From Verrucomicrobiota bacterium (GTDB taxonomy: Bacteria; Verrucomicrobiota; Verrucomicrobiia; Limisphaerales; JADJPG01), in contig JADJPG010000010.1 of NCBI GenBank assembly GCA_016713365.1, positions 62,001 to 126,000 on the forward strand: DNA of 64,000 nucleotides. Reading direction: 5' to 3'. Position 1 is the stretch's first letter, and each line of letters begins with the position of its first letter. The notes beneath the pieces are model-generated. The model did no database searches. It had not been told where the DNA came from and saw nothing but the letters and a program-made list of their open reading frames with translations. This document shows, in pieces, positions 52,778-61,645 of the stretch. Made by a program: the position numbers and the translations under genes.

Positions 52778-54865
52778 ATGAGAGCCTTAGTCACGGCCAT
52801 TGCGCTGTTTTTTTGCGATTTTCTTGGAAGAGCTGAATCCGCCGCCACGATCGAATTGAACACGAATTCGAATCTCGGCGTTGCCCTCAGTAATGCCCCC
52901 AATGGAACGCTGATTCGAATACCGGCGGGCATTTACCCCGTAGTTCCAAGCAAAGTTCTTAGCAATGGTGTCGGCGGCATCAATCTGTTCAACAAAACGA
53001 ACATCACAATCGAGGGGGTGCCGGGAGCAACCATCATCGATGGCACAAGTGCTCTTGGAGAAATCATATATCTGACAAATTCCTCCCACGTCACTCTTCG
53101 TGGACTGACCATCAAAGGGCTGGTCGTCACGAATTACACTCTGGTGTCCGCCATCGGCCATGTATGGGCAAGTCTGTCCATGTATGCCGTGGATAACATC
53201 ACGGTGGAAAACTGCAGATTTATCGATGGCCACGATCACGGGATACACGACATGGGCGCACAGCAAAATTGGAACACGATCTCCACCAACAATATCGTGA
53301 TACGTGGCAATTATTTCGACAACTTCGGAAGTGCACGCACAAACGAGGTCGTCGTTGTGGACGGCACCGCGATAGTCCCCACCGGATGGACGGTGATTGA
53401 AAATGAATTCCGGAATTGTCTTAGATGCATCGAACCATATTCAGAGAGCGACTCAGTTCCTAATCCGTTCTTCAACTGCGTCATACGTAGTAATCGTATG
53501 ATCAATACGATCGATTCCGCCATACTTACTGCCGGTTCAACAAACGGCAACCAACTGCTGATCGAGGGTAACTACATCTACAACGATCCCGGATACACGC
53601 GCCGAGGCTCCAATATGTATCCCGGATTCGGAATAGAGCTAAACGATGGACATGGGCACACCATCCGGGGGAACCAGCTCATCAACGTCGCCCACACCGG
53701 AATCGCCATTGGCGGGAGCGCCCGGCACGTCACTGATGTGCTGATCGAAAGCAATGTCATTGAAAACACCGACGCAAGAAATCAAGGATTTGGAATCTCT
53801 GCGATTGCGGCGAATGGAGCTGAGGTACGCGGCCTGATGATTCGCAACAACAGGATTCGCAGAGCGAAGAATCATTCCATCTATTTGCTTTCCACACGGG
53901 ACAGCGTGGTGGAAGGGAATACCATTATTGATTCAACCGTATTGCCCGGTGCAGCGATCAAACTTTCGACTTACCAGGGCAGCTCCAATTCGAATGTTCT
54001 TATTGCATCGAATTTCATTTCCGACGCCACTTCAAAGATGACATACGGGATCGAAGTGACGACCAACAATCACTCCATTCGTGTGGAGGACAATTGCATT
54101 GAAGGTGCGACAATCTATCCCATCGGCAATCAGGCGGGCTCCGAGGTGATTTTTGCGAGCCGAGGTTTCAACTGCCCAGCGATGCCCGTAAAACTTAAAA
54201 TCAACGAATGGCTCGCCTTCAATTCTGGAATTTTGATCGACCCCGCAGATCAAGATCCCGATAGCTGCTTTGAATTCCACAATGCAGAAGAGTTCTCCAT
54301 CGACTTGTCGGGCTACTACCTGACCGACGACATCAGTTTGCCGCTCAAGTTTGGCATACCTGCCCTTCGCCAATGCATCGTACCACCAAATGGATTCCTC
54401 ACGGTCTGGGCAGACAACGAAACTCAACAAAACACCGACACCAGTCCGGGTCTTCACGCGAACTTTGTGTTGAATCGGGCAGGAGGAATCATCGGCTTGT
54501 CAGCAGCCGATGCTACTGTCATCGACTCGGTGATATATGGAACCCAGTTGCCAGATGTCTCGGAGGGTTTCCATCCTGATGCTTCACTGGAGAGAGTCTA
54601 TATGAGCCCGCCGTCGTTGGGAGGGACGAACCGTATTAATGAAGTTCCTACCATCGTCGGAACGGAGTTGATCGGGTCGGCGATGGTTATCACGTTCGTC
54701 AGCAAAAGGGGGACTAAGTATCAGATTGTCTCGAATTCATCACTTGACGCTTCGCCATGGACGGCCATTGGAGGAGTTATCGAAGCAATCAGCACTTTGA
54801 CCCGTGTGACCAACTCCGTGACACGCAACGACGGAATGTTCTTCAAGGTAGCGATCGTTCCTTAG
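52778..54865 (+). CDS. Secreted right-handed beta-helix protein with lamin-tail domain
   Basis: ATG at 52778 gives a signal peptide (MRALVTAIALFFCDFLGRAE) and 695 residues. Residues about 30-460 are parallel beta-helix repeats ('NITVENCRFIDGHDHGIHD', 'NIVIRGNYFDNF', 'DVLIESNVIENTDARNQGFG'), the fold of polysaccharide lyases and hydrolases. A lamin-tail domain follows ('LKINEWLAFNSG', 'FSIDLSGYYLTDD', 'LNRAGGIIGLSAADATVIDS'; about 475-610). A C-terminal tail (GTKYQIVSNSSLD ... FFKVAIVP) resembles the GH18 tail. Lying beside polysaccharide genes, it may modify or bind the exported glycan; catalytic residues cannot be assigned. Confidence 0.82.
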   Translation: MRALVTAIALFFCDFLGRAESAATIELNTNSNLGVALSNAPNGTLIRIPAGIYPVVPSKVLSNGVGGINLFNKTNITIEGVPGATIIDGTSALGEIIYLTNSSHVTLRGLTIKGLVVTNYTLVSAIGHVWASLSMYAVDNITVENCRFIDGHDHGIHDMGAQQNWNTISTNNIVIRGNYFDNFGSARTNEVVVVDGTAIVPTGWTVIENEFRNCLRCIEPYSESDSVPNPFFNCVIRSNRMINTIDSAILTAGSTNGNQLLIEGNYIYNDPGYTRRGSNMYPGFGIELNDGHGHTIRGNQLINVAHTGIAIGGSARHVTDVLIESNVIENTDARNQGFGISAIAANGAEVRGLMIRNNRIRRAKNHSIYLLSTRDSVVEGNTIIDSTVLPGAAIKLSTYQGSSNSNVLIASNFISDATSKMTYGIEVTTNNHSIRVEDNCIEGATIYPIGNQAGSEVIFASRGFNCPAMPVKLKINEWLAFNSGILIDPADQDPDSCFEFHNAEEFSIDLSGYYLTDDISLPLKFGIPALRQCIVPPNGFLTVWADNETQQNTDTSPGLHANFVLNRAGGIIGLSAADATVIDSVIYGTQLPDVSEGFHPDASLERVYMSPPSLGGTNRINEVPTIVGTELIGSAMVITFVSKRGTKYQIVSNSSLDASPWTAIGGVIEAISTLTRVTNSVTRNDGMFFKVAIVP

Positions 54866-54926
54866 CCGTGAAAAGCTGGTCTGCCGGAATCATCAAAACT
54901 TGAACCCAGCACCGTTTGGGAAGAGT

Positions 54927-56084
54927 TTACAACCTGGAGGTTCCTTGGTGCACACCTCTCGCCCACGCGTCCGCCGCGAGAATTTGCTCGAGCGTCGGAT
55001 GCTCCACCACTTGATGGCGGTTCATCACGTCGGCCACCAAAGTGGGAATTCGATCGAACGTGATCTGCCGATTGCAGAACGCTTCCACTGCTACTTCGTT
55101 CGCAGCATTGAACACTGCCGGCAGCGTTCCGCCGACATCCCCTGCCCTGCGCGCGAGCCCCAACGCCGGAAACCGATCCGTGTCCGGCTCCTCGAACGTG
55201 AGGGTCCCAATCTTCGCAAAGTTCGTCTGCACGCGGTCGCTGCCCACGCGGGCCGGATACGTCAGCGCGTATTGGATCGGCAGACACATGTCCGGAGTCG
55301 ACATCTGGGCGATGATGGATCCGTCCACGAATTCCACCATCGAATGCACGATGCTCTGCGGATGCACCACCACGCCTACGCGATCCATCTCGATGTTGAA
55401 CAACCATCGCGCCTCGATCATTTCGAGGCCCTTGTTGAAGAGCGTCGCCGAATCGATCGTAATCTTGCGGCCCATGACCCACGATGGATGCTTCAGTGCG
55501 CGCTCCACCGTGATTTCCGGAAACTTCTCCTTCGGCCACGCAGCGCGATCGCGAAACGGCCCGCCGCTCGCCGTCAGCCAGAGCTTGCGCACCGAGGACG
55601 GCGGCTTGCCATCGAGACACTGGAAGATCGCTGAATGCTCGCTGTCCACCGCCAGCACTTTCACGCCGTGCTTCTCCGCCTCGCGCATCACGATCTCGCC
55701 CGCCATCACGAGAATCTCTTTGGACGCAACGGCGATGTCCTTGCCCGCGCGAATCGCTGCGAGCGCCGGCTGCAATCCCGCCGTCCCGACAATCGCGATC
55801 AACACGATGTCCGCTCCCGGCATGGTCGCCAGCTTGATCAAGCCTTCGATGCCCGAGTAAACCTCCGCCGCCGTGCCGAGCGCATTGGCGAGTTCCTTCG
55901 CCTTGGCCGGATCGGCGATCGATACCGCCGCCGGACGATGCTTACGGGTTTGTTCGAGCAGGAGATCGACGTTGTTTCCAGCCGCCAGTCCGATGAGCCG
56001 AATCTGGTCCGGCAAATCTTCAGCCACCTTGATGGTGCTGGTGCCGATGCTGCCCGTGCTGCCGAGGAGGACGACGTTCTTCAT
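54927..56084 (-). CDS. dxr: 1-deoxy-D-xylulose 5-phosphate reductoisomerase
   Basis: The 385-residue enzyme converts DXP to MEP with NADPH, the first committed step of the MEP isoprenoid pathway. The nucleotide-binding start 'NVVLLGSTGSIGTSTIKVAE' is followed by 'VASKEILVMAGEIV' (NKE-like), the metal-site 'AVDSEHSAIFQC' and the flexible loop 'ASGGPFRD', then 'HPSWVMGRKITIDSATLFNK' and 'EMIEARWLF'. Its start overlaps the cdsA stop by 4 bases. rseP, commonly next, is absent. Confidence 0.97.
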   Translation of the reverse strand: MKNVVLLGSTGSIGTSTIKVAEDLPDQIRLIGLAAGNNVDLLLEQTRKHRPAAVSIADPAKAKELANALGTAAEVYSGIEGLIKLATMPGADIVLIAIVGTAGLQPALAAIRAGKDIAVASKEILVMAGEIVMREAEKHGVKVLAVDSEHSAIFQCLDGKPPSSVRKLWLTASGGPFRDRAAWPKEKFPEITVERALKHPSWVMGRKITIDSATLFNKGLEMIEARWLFNIEMDRVGVVVHPQSIVHSMVEFVDGSIIAQMSTPDMCLPIQYALTYPARVGSDRVQTNFAKIGTLTFEEPDTDRFPALGLARRAGDVGGTLPAVFNAANEVAVEAFCNRQITFDRIPTLVADVMNRHQVVEHPTLEQILAADAWARGVHQGTSRL

Positions 56085-57037
56085 GGCGCGATGGACTGAA
56101 CCACCGACTTGGTGCCGGGATTGGTCAGGACGTGACGGAGATACAAATACATGAGCGGCGCATTGAACAACAAACTATCGAGCAAGTCGAGAATGCCGCC
56201 GATGCCCGGGAAGAACGAACCCGAGTCTTTCACGCCCGCCTCGCGCTTGAAGATCGACTCAATCAAATCCCCCACCACCGCCGCCGTGCTCAGCAACACG
56301 CCGAGGATCACCGCATGCACCCAGGTCATCCCCGGCAGATGCGGGCCGGCCAGATGCGCGAAGAGCAAGCTCGCTCCGGTAGACACCACAATCGCGCCAC
56401 CAAATCCCTCCCACGTCTTCCCGGGGCTAATGCGAGGAATCATCTTATGCTTCCCGATCAGCGAGCCGACAGCATACGCGCCGGTGTCGCTGAACTTCGT
56501 CACGAGAATGAAGTAGAGGATGTAGAACTTCCCGTCGCCCGCGAGCGTGGGAAACAGGTAAATCTTCTGCAAGAAATTCAACAGCCACGCCACGTACATC
56601 AGCCCAAACAACGTCGTGGAGATCGCGAGGATTCCCTTCGTGTTGCTCTTGGAAAGGAACTGAAGGAAGCACAAGCCCAATACAAACAGGATGAGGAAGA
56701 CCGTTTCGAAATCGTTGACCCGCGCCGGCGTGCCGTGAATGCCGAGCATTCCCTCAAGATGCAGGAAGGTTCCGATCAACAACGCCGCGCCACCGAACAC
56801 GCCCCAGCCTTTGAAGCAGACCATCCCCTCCTTCTCCACCAGCCCGTAGAACTCCAGCAAGCCGACGATCGCGAGCGTCACCAGCACCAGCATGAACACC
56901 ACGTCCGAGATCAGCTTGCTCCCGGAAAACAACGCGGCCAGCACGATTCCCCAAAGCACCAGCGTGCTCGAAAGTCGTCGCACGAAAACCTTCGCCTTGG
57001 ATGGCGGCGGTGCGGGCGTGGAAGCAGGTTCAGACAT
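56081..57037 (-). CDS. cdsA: Phosphatidate cytidylyltransferase
   Basis: The 318-residue membrane protein makes CDP-diacylglycerol from phosphatidate and CTP. About eight helices are followed by the CDS signature near the end: 'SIFKREAGVKDSGSFFPGIG' then GILDLLDSLLFNAP. The consensus has HGG and DRxD where this has IGG and DLLD, a modest departure, but the K-D-S/G core and final Asp are kept. It is coupled to dxr by a 4-base overlap (the frequent cdsA-dxr pair). uppS does not precede it. Confidence 0.93.
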   Translation of the reverse strand: MSEPASTPAPPPSKAKVFVRRLSSTLVLWGIVLAALFSGSKLISDVVFMLVLVTLAIVGLLEFYGLVEKEGMVCFKGWGVFGGAALLIGTFLHLEGMLGIHGTPARVNDFETVFLILFVLGLCFLQFLSKSNTKGILAISTTLFGLMYVAWLLNFLQKIYLFPTLAGDGKFYILYFILVTKFSDTGAYAVGSLIGKHKMIPRISPGKTWEGFGGAIVVSTGASLLFAHLAGPHLPGMTWVHAVILGVLLSTAAVVGDLIESIFKREAGVKDSGSFFPGIGGILDLLDSLLFNAPLMYLYLRHVLTNPGTKSVVQSIAP

Positions 57038-57337
57038 GGCGCAAGACGTTAGCCATCGCGTTCCTAGTGTCTAGCCAGAGTTTCACGGCGGGCGCGATTG
57101 AAAGTGGCAGGCAGGAGACGAGGCTGTATGGACTGCGGGAACATGTTCCCGCTTTGGCTGCACGCTTAGAAAAGCAAACCGTCGCGGAACCTCCAGCGGT
57201 GTTGCCCGCCACTTCCAATCACACCCTTTCACAGCAGGCGCACGCCGATCGAGGGATCACGAGCGGAACGCAGAACTCCGATTAGGCGCGAACCCATTTG
57301 CGCTGACCTCGCCGATTCGAAGACCGGCTCTCGCCGC
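57038..57337. other. Intergenic region upstream of cdsA
   Basis: 300 bases between the cdsA start and the end of the SGNH hydrolase, both on the minus strand. It should hold the cdsA-dxr promoter. No gene, strong terminator or repeat was recognised. Confidence 0.35.
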
Positions 57338-58351
57338 TCAAGGTGCAGCCTCGCCGAGCAACTTAACCAGCGTCGGCTCAATCGCCGCCGCTAGAACTTC
57401 GTAGCCCTTCGCCGTCGGATGCAGAAAGTCGTACATCAATTCCTTCGAGATCGTTCCGTCGCCGCCAATGAACTTCCCGCCCACATCCAGATACGTCACG
57501 CCGTTGTGCCCGTCGTACTTCGCGATGAGCTGGTTAATCTCCGCAATCTTCGCGCGCGACGCATCAGGCTTGGCGGAACGCGGCAGAATGCCGAGCAACA
57601 AAATCTTCGTTTGCGGCTGCTTCTTGCGGATGAGGTCACAGATCGCGCGAATCGCACCGGCGATGTCGGGCGCGGAATTCTTTCCCGTGTTGTTGGTCCC
57701 GATGAGCACCACCACCACTTTCGCCGCCGCGCCATCCAGTTCGCCCTGTTCAATGCGCCAGAGAACGTTCTCCGTGTAATCGTAGCCGAACCCCAGATTC
57801 GCCGCATTGCGCTTCCCGTAATACCTCTCCCAAACCTCCTTGCCCGGCTGCGGCCGATCGTGCGGCTCGCCGCCGAACATCTGCGTGATCGAATCGCCGA
57901 TGAACACCAGCGTTGGCTTGCGCTCGTTCACCAACTTCGCCACCGCGTCGTGGCGCTTAGCCCAATCGTAGATCGGCCAGTCGCGATCCTGCGTCACCGG
58001 CACGAAGGCCGAAGCCGGCCTAGCCGCGCCCGCCAGCGGCCCCAACTCCACCGACGCCAATTCACCCTTCTCCTTCCGATCCTGCGTGAACACCCGAGCC
58101 TTCACCACTCCGCCCTGCGGCAACGCAATCGGCGCGAGATACGGTCCGCTCCTGGGTCCGGGATCCGAGCCGTCGATGGAATAGCGAATCACGCCATCCA
58201 GCGTCGTGCAGGTGATGGTCACCAACCCCTTCGTGTCGCGCTGAATCTCCGGCTTCGACAACGCCGTGGCGAGGGCCTGAGCGTTGACAGTTTCCACCAG
58301 TGCCGAAAGCACCGAAAGCACGACCAACAAAACGACAGCGCGAGTTTTCAT
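57338..58351 (-). CDS. Secreted SGNH/GDSL hydrolase with chitobiase-like beta domain
   Basis: ATG at 58351 gives a signal peptide (MKTRAVVLLVVLSVLSALVE) and 337 residues. A small beta domain ('IRYSIDGSDPGPRSGPYLAP', about 35-110) resembles the chitobiase C-terminal/FN3-like module. The SGNH fold follows with block I 'LVFIGDSITQMFGG' (Ser), Gly in 'ANLGFGYDYTENVLWR', block III 'IGTNNTG' (Asn) and block V 'YDFLHPTAKGYEV' (Asp-x-x-His). This subtype resembles platelet-activating-factor acetylhydrolase-like esterases that deacetylate sugars or glycans. Substrate unknown. Confidence 0.88.
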   Translation of the reverse strand: MKTRAVVLLVVLSVLSALVETVNAQALATALSKPEIQRDTKGLVTITCTTLDGVIRYSIDGSDPGPRSGPYLAPIALPQGGVVKARVFTQDRKEKGELASVELGPLAGAARPASAFVPVTQDRDWPIYDWAKRHDAVAKLVNERKPTLVFIGDSITQMFGGEPHDRPQPGKEVWERYYGKRNAANLGFGYDYTENVLWRIEQGELDGAAAKVVVVLIGTNNTGKNSAPDIAGAIRAICDLIRKKQPQTKILLLGILPRSAKPDASRAKIAEINQLIAKYDGHNGVTYLDVGGKFIGGDGTISKELMYDFLHPTAKGYEVLAAAIEPTLVKLLGEAAP

Positions 58352-58406
58352 AGCCCCAGCATTGGGAACCTGACGAGGAAGTTCAATGTCAACTCCACCC
58401 CGGGGC

Positions 58407-58967
58407 TTACCCGGCATCTTCCGGCAATCCGCAAATCCGATGGAGCACCGCATCCGAAAAGTCAGTTACCACCCCCGATGCGGGCCCCGGTCCGCAGTCC
58501 CGGTAACCTTCCGCCGACCATTCTTGAATGCTGGTTTCGTTGCTCGAACTTCGGTCGAGAACGAAATATCGGAAAGGCAACGAAGCTCCATCAGGCGGCG
58601 GCCATGTCGAAACCGGTCCAGCGATCAGCACACCGGCGACGGATTCACCCGGAGCGGCAGCGCTGGGGAAGATAAAGAGAACCGCGACGTGTCCGGCGAT
58701 GCGGAAGACGTGCGCCTCCAATCCCGCTGGAGACACCAACTCCTTCGATGAGACGATCTGTTCGCCGAATTTGGTCCAGAGGAGCCCTAAGCCCTGGCGC
58801 TGGGCGGCGGTGGTCAACGCCGGGACGAACGCGCTGCCCTTTTCACCCGCCGCTCCTTGCGGGATGAAGTCGTGGGTAAAGTGAAGATGATGTTTGCGCG
58901 GCGCTCCGCCAGCAGCCGACGGCAGTGGTGGAGGCGAAGCAGCTCGTTTGCGGGAGAAGCCGAACAT
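58407..58967 (-). CDS. Conserved-looking protein of unknown function
   Basis: ATG at 58967 (MFGFSRKRAASPPPLPSAAG) gives 186 residues. The first 30 are basic and Pro-rich without a hydrophobic core. The rest mixes strands and helices ('LGLLWTKFGEQIVSSKEL', 'EAHVFRIAGHVAVLFIFPSA', 'PFRYFVLDRSSS'). I recognise no family. It is 11 bases downstream of another unknown gene, so the two very likely form an operon and may act together. A C-terminal acidic/Cys segment (FSDAVLHRICGLPEDAG) follows. Confidence 0.6.
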   Translation of the reverse strand: MFGFSRKRAASPPPLPSAAGGAPRKHHLHFTHDFIPQGAAGEKGSAFVPALTTAAQRQGLGLLWTKFGEQIVSSKELVSPAGLEAHVFRIAGHVAVLFIFPSAAAPGESVAGVLIAGPVSTWPPPDGASLPFRYFVLDRSSSNETSIQEWSAEGYRDCGPGPASGVVTDFSDAVLHRICGLPEDAG

Positions 58968-58978
58968 GGAAGAGTCGT

Positions 58979-59848
58979 CTACGGGTCCAAGCGAACAGGG
59001 AACCAATCTGTCTTCAGCTTCTCGCGAATGCAGAACTGCCGGAACCGCTGCGACACGACCGGCCATTGCTCCTCCGGGATTCTTTCAAATGTTAATGCGA
59101 AGTCGAACGGCTCGACCTTGCTCAGAGCGCTTTCTCGATAGTGCAACTCCGGCGGTGGAAACTCGTCCTTCAGCCAAACACCTCTGGAATAATCACCAGC
59201 AAAAGGCTGTGAATCTCGATTGAGCAAGCGCGCCGGTTCGATCGGTGGAAGAACAATCGAACTCGTCAGCTCCCAGAATTGCCCCTGTTTCTCACGGTGA
59301 TCCTGATCCTGGGGCGTGACTCTCCGAACTTCGCCTTTGGAGTTTCGAACATCCATAACCTCGCTGGCGGCGACTAGGTTTAGCGGACGAAACGCCACGC
59401 CAACGAATCTCTCCTTCTCGATGTTCTGACGCAGCTTGTCGCTGACAACCGCTGCTTCGAAAAGGACGCAGCCCATCCGAAGCTCCGGCGTCAGGCGCCA
59501 GGCTTCCAAGATGAGCCGGCCCTCAGAATCTCGTTTCTGCTCGTCGCACAGCTTCGATGAATGAACTAGGCGAAGATAAGTCGCGCTGCGGAAATCATCA
59601 TCATCATATTCCCGATGCACACCATAGAAGTATTGATTCTGAACTGGAGTCTCGCTGTAGGACCGCTTTATCAATCCCAGTTTGGCGATTGCCGCTTCCA
59701 CGGTCCTAAACAGCGGATCGTCAACGGGAACCTTAAGGCCAAAACCGGCGCCCTTCTTGCAAACGGGAAATTGTTTGCACAGCGACTCGACGACTTGTTC
59801 ATCTGCGTAAGCAGGCGAGACAGAAAGTTCAGCTATCAGTTTCATCAA
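58979..59848 (-). CDS. Protein of unknown function, partner of the 58407 gene
   Basis: The 289-residue protein starts 'MMKLIAELSVSPAYADEQVV' and has no signal peptide or membrane segment. It looks soluble and alpha/beta, with Trp/Phe/Pro-rich later parts ('GDYSRGVWLKDEFPPPELHY', 'FERIPEEQWPVVSQRFRQFC'). The style (medium, charged, lineage-specific) resembles immunity-type or DUF1629-like proteins, but this is only an impression. It precedes the unknown 58407 gene by 11 bases. Confidence 0.6.
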   Translation of the reverse strand: MMKLIAELSVSPAYADEQVVESLCKQFPVCKKGAGFGLKVPVDDPLFRTVEAAIAKLGLIKRSYSETPVQNQYFYGVHREYDDDDFRSATYLRLVHSSKLCDEQKRDSEGRLILEAWRLTPELRMGCVLFEAAVVSDKLRQNIEKERFVGVAFRPLNLVAASEVMDVRNSKGEVRRVTPQDQDHREKQGQFWELTSSIVLPPIEPARLLNRDSQPFAGDYSRGVWLKDEFPPPELHYRESALSKVEPFDFALTFERIPEEQWPVVSQRFRQFCIREKLKTDWFPVRLDP

Positions 59849-60031
59849 ATGTCTTTAGAAGAGTTACCCAAGGATTCGTCTATCGCCAAGGCTGAACAAC
59901 CACCTAGTGGCCACATCAAATGCCTACGCTCTGATACGATCGACTGCCAACTGAGTAAGAATGGACTTCCGATTGATCGCCAGGCTCGACTCGATCTCCC
60001 ATGTCAACCAGCAATCAAATCTCCACTTCGA

Positions 60032-61423
60032 TTAGAGCTTAGCCCTGTTCAACGCCTCCCGAATCGCCGCGAGCAAGCGCGGCTCCGCGCCCGGCGCGAG
60101 CCACCACCAATCGCCAAGGTTCGGATCCTTCTCGACGATGTGTTTCTCGGTCGGGATGTAACCCGTCGCGCCTTCGCCGTAGCCCGCGACCAGCACAAAC
60201 GAATCGGGCCGCTCACGCTGCGCGGCGAGTTGATACTCCACGTAAGCCTCGCCCGGCAGCACGAGCAATTGCGCCGCGCCCATATCCAGCGACGGAATGC
60301 TGATGCGATGTCCCGCATCCGCGCGTTTGCGCCAGCTCAAGGCCAGCGCAGCGAGACATTGCTGGAACGGCTTCGTCTCCGTCGCAAGTTTCTTCTCCAA
60401 GTCCGCCACCGTGAAACCGGGCCCATCGCGCGGCTCGAGCCGGACGGTTGTGGAACGAAGACTCACCGTCGTCAGCGGATGCCGCTTCGTCTCGCGCCAC
60501 GCCGAAACCATCGCTTGATACAGGCGATCGGCCAGCACCGCGCGGTTCGTCCGGTCGCCCATGTTGTATTTGCCCGCCGTGACATTGCCGCTGCAGCCCG
60601 AGAAATAAATCTGCTTCACGCCCGGCAAATCCCGCTGACGCCGCGCGCGGGCGATGCCTGGAAAATCCGCCGAGACTTCGCCGCTGCCGTAATAGCTCAT
60701 GGGATGCACCGCGTAGCCGCTCAGCGCAGCGACAGCTTCCTCGCCATTCCAGAAGCTCAGCGTCTTGAGCCACGGATCGATCAAACCTTCCCCGGCTTCG
60801 ATGGCGAACGCATTACGCGTGCTGCTGGTGCGGTCGAAACGAATTGAGCCATCCGGCATCACGTAGCGCCGGTTCGACGCCACGCGCTCGACCTTTGCTT
60901 GTCCAATCCCGAGGTGCGTCACCGGCTGAGCCGATTTCAAACTCGCCCGCAACGCCGCCGCGACGCCGTGCACGGCACGTTCGTGAAACTCCAGGTCGCA
61001 GACCGTCCCCGCCAGCTTGCGTGCCCTCAGGATTCGCTCCGCCTCCAAGTCCGCCACCGGCGCATCATGCTGGTGAATCGCGCAGACCATGACGCGCTCA
61101 GCCGTTGTCCCGGCAGCTTCCGCCAAAACCTCCTGCCAGCGCGTCAACGCATCATTCCGAATCTCGCACCAGTCCACCGCGACAAAAACGACCGGCGCGC
61201 CCGCCCCCATCAGCACGATCCCATTCGCGAACAATGGATCCGCCACCGACTTCGAAAGCCACGCGCCGCCCATCATACCGTGGCCCACAGGGACGGTGAC
61301 ATCGGCGGAGAAAGTCGCGAGACGGAACGCAGGCGACTGCGCGAAGGAAAGGCGCGGGACGACAACCGTGCCGCCAACCGCAATACCGAAGCGCCGGATG
61401 GCAGAGCGGCGGGAAATCTTCAC
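60032..61423 (-). CDS. Exported neutral ceramidase-like / alkaline ceramidase N-domain protein
   Basis: The 463-residue protein begins with a twin-arginine-like signal (MKISRRSAIRRFGIAVGGTV) and a probable cleavage after 'LSFAQ'. The body ('ATFSADVTVPVGHGMMGG', 'VMVCAIHQHDAPVADLEAER', 'YAVHPMSYYGSGEVSADFPG', 'FSGCSGNVTAGKYNMGDRTN') follows the neutral/alkaline non-lysosomal ceramidase N-domain layout: a metal-binding His-Gln-His segment and a GCSGNV loop. These enzymes cleave N-acyl sphingoid lipids, but in Verrucomicrobia and Planctomycetes many copies lack a known substrate. Tat export implies folding in the cytoplasm. Confidence 0.72.
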   Translation of the reverse strand: MKISRRSAIRRFGIAVGGTVVVPRLSFAQSPAFRLATFSADVTVPVGHGMMGGAWLSKSVADPLFANGIVLMGAGAPVVFVAVDWCEIRNDALTRWQEVLAEAAGTTAERVMVCAIHQHDAPVADLEAERILRARKLAGTVCDLEFHERAVHGVAAALRASLKSAQPVTHLGIGQAKVERVASNRRYVMPDGSIRFDRTSSTRNAFAIEAGEGLIDPWLKTLSFWNGEEAVAALSGYAVHPMSYYGSGEVSADFPGIARARRQRDLPGVKQIYFSGCSGNVTAGKYNMGDRTNRAVLADRLYQAMVSAWRETKRHPLTTVSLRSTTVRLEPRDGPGFTVADLEKKLATETKPFQQCLAALALSWRKRADAGHRISIPSLDMGAAQLLVLPGEAYVEYQLAAQRERPDSFVLVAGYGEGATGYIPTEKHIVEKDPNLGDWWWLAPGAEPRLLAAIREALNRAKL

Positions 61424-61435
61424 GGGAGCTTCACC

Positions 61436-61645
61436 TTACATGACGAACTCAACATCAACCCTCTGCCGCGCTCGTTCTTCAAATATCTCAGGGCGGTTCT
61501 TGAGACTTTCAAGAATCGCCAGACTCAATCGGATACCGTCATCGATTGTTCCCTTGGGAGGATCAGAAAACCACGCGGGCGCGATGGGAAGATCAAGCGC
61601 GTAGGGCACTCGCGCTTCCTTCATTTCATCAGGCTGTTCACTCAT
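61436..61645 (-). CDS. Small protein coupled to a nucleotidyltransferase gene
   Basis: ATG at 61645 (MSEQPDEMKEARVPYALDLP) gives a 69-residue acidic protein without a recognised fold ('SDPPKGTIDDGIRLSLAILE', 'NRPEIFEERARQRVDVEFVM'). It begins 8 bases before the nucleotidyltransferase stop, so it is translationally coupled to it. Paired small proteins beside AbiEii-like nucleotidyltransferases are often antitoxin or accessory parts. That reading is inference only. Confidence 0.55.
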   Translation of the reverse strand: MSEQPDEMKEARVPYALDLPIAPAWFSDPPKGTIDDGIRLSLAILESLKNRPEIFEERARQRVDVEFVM

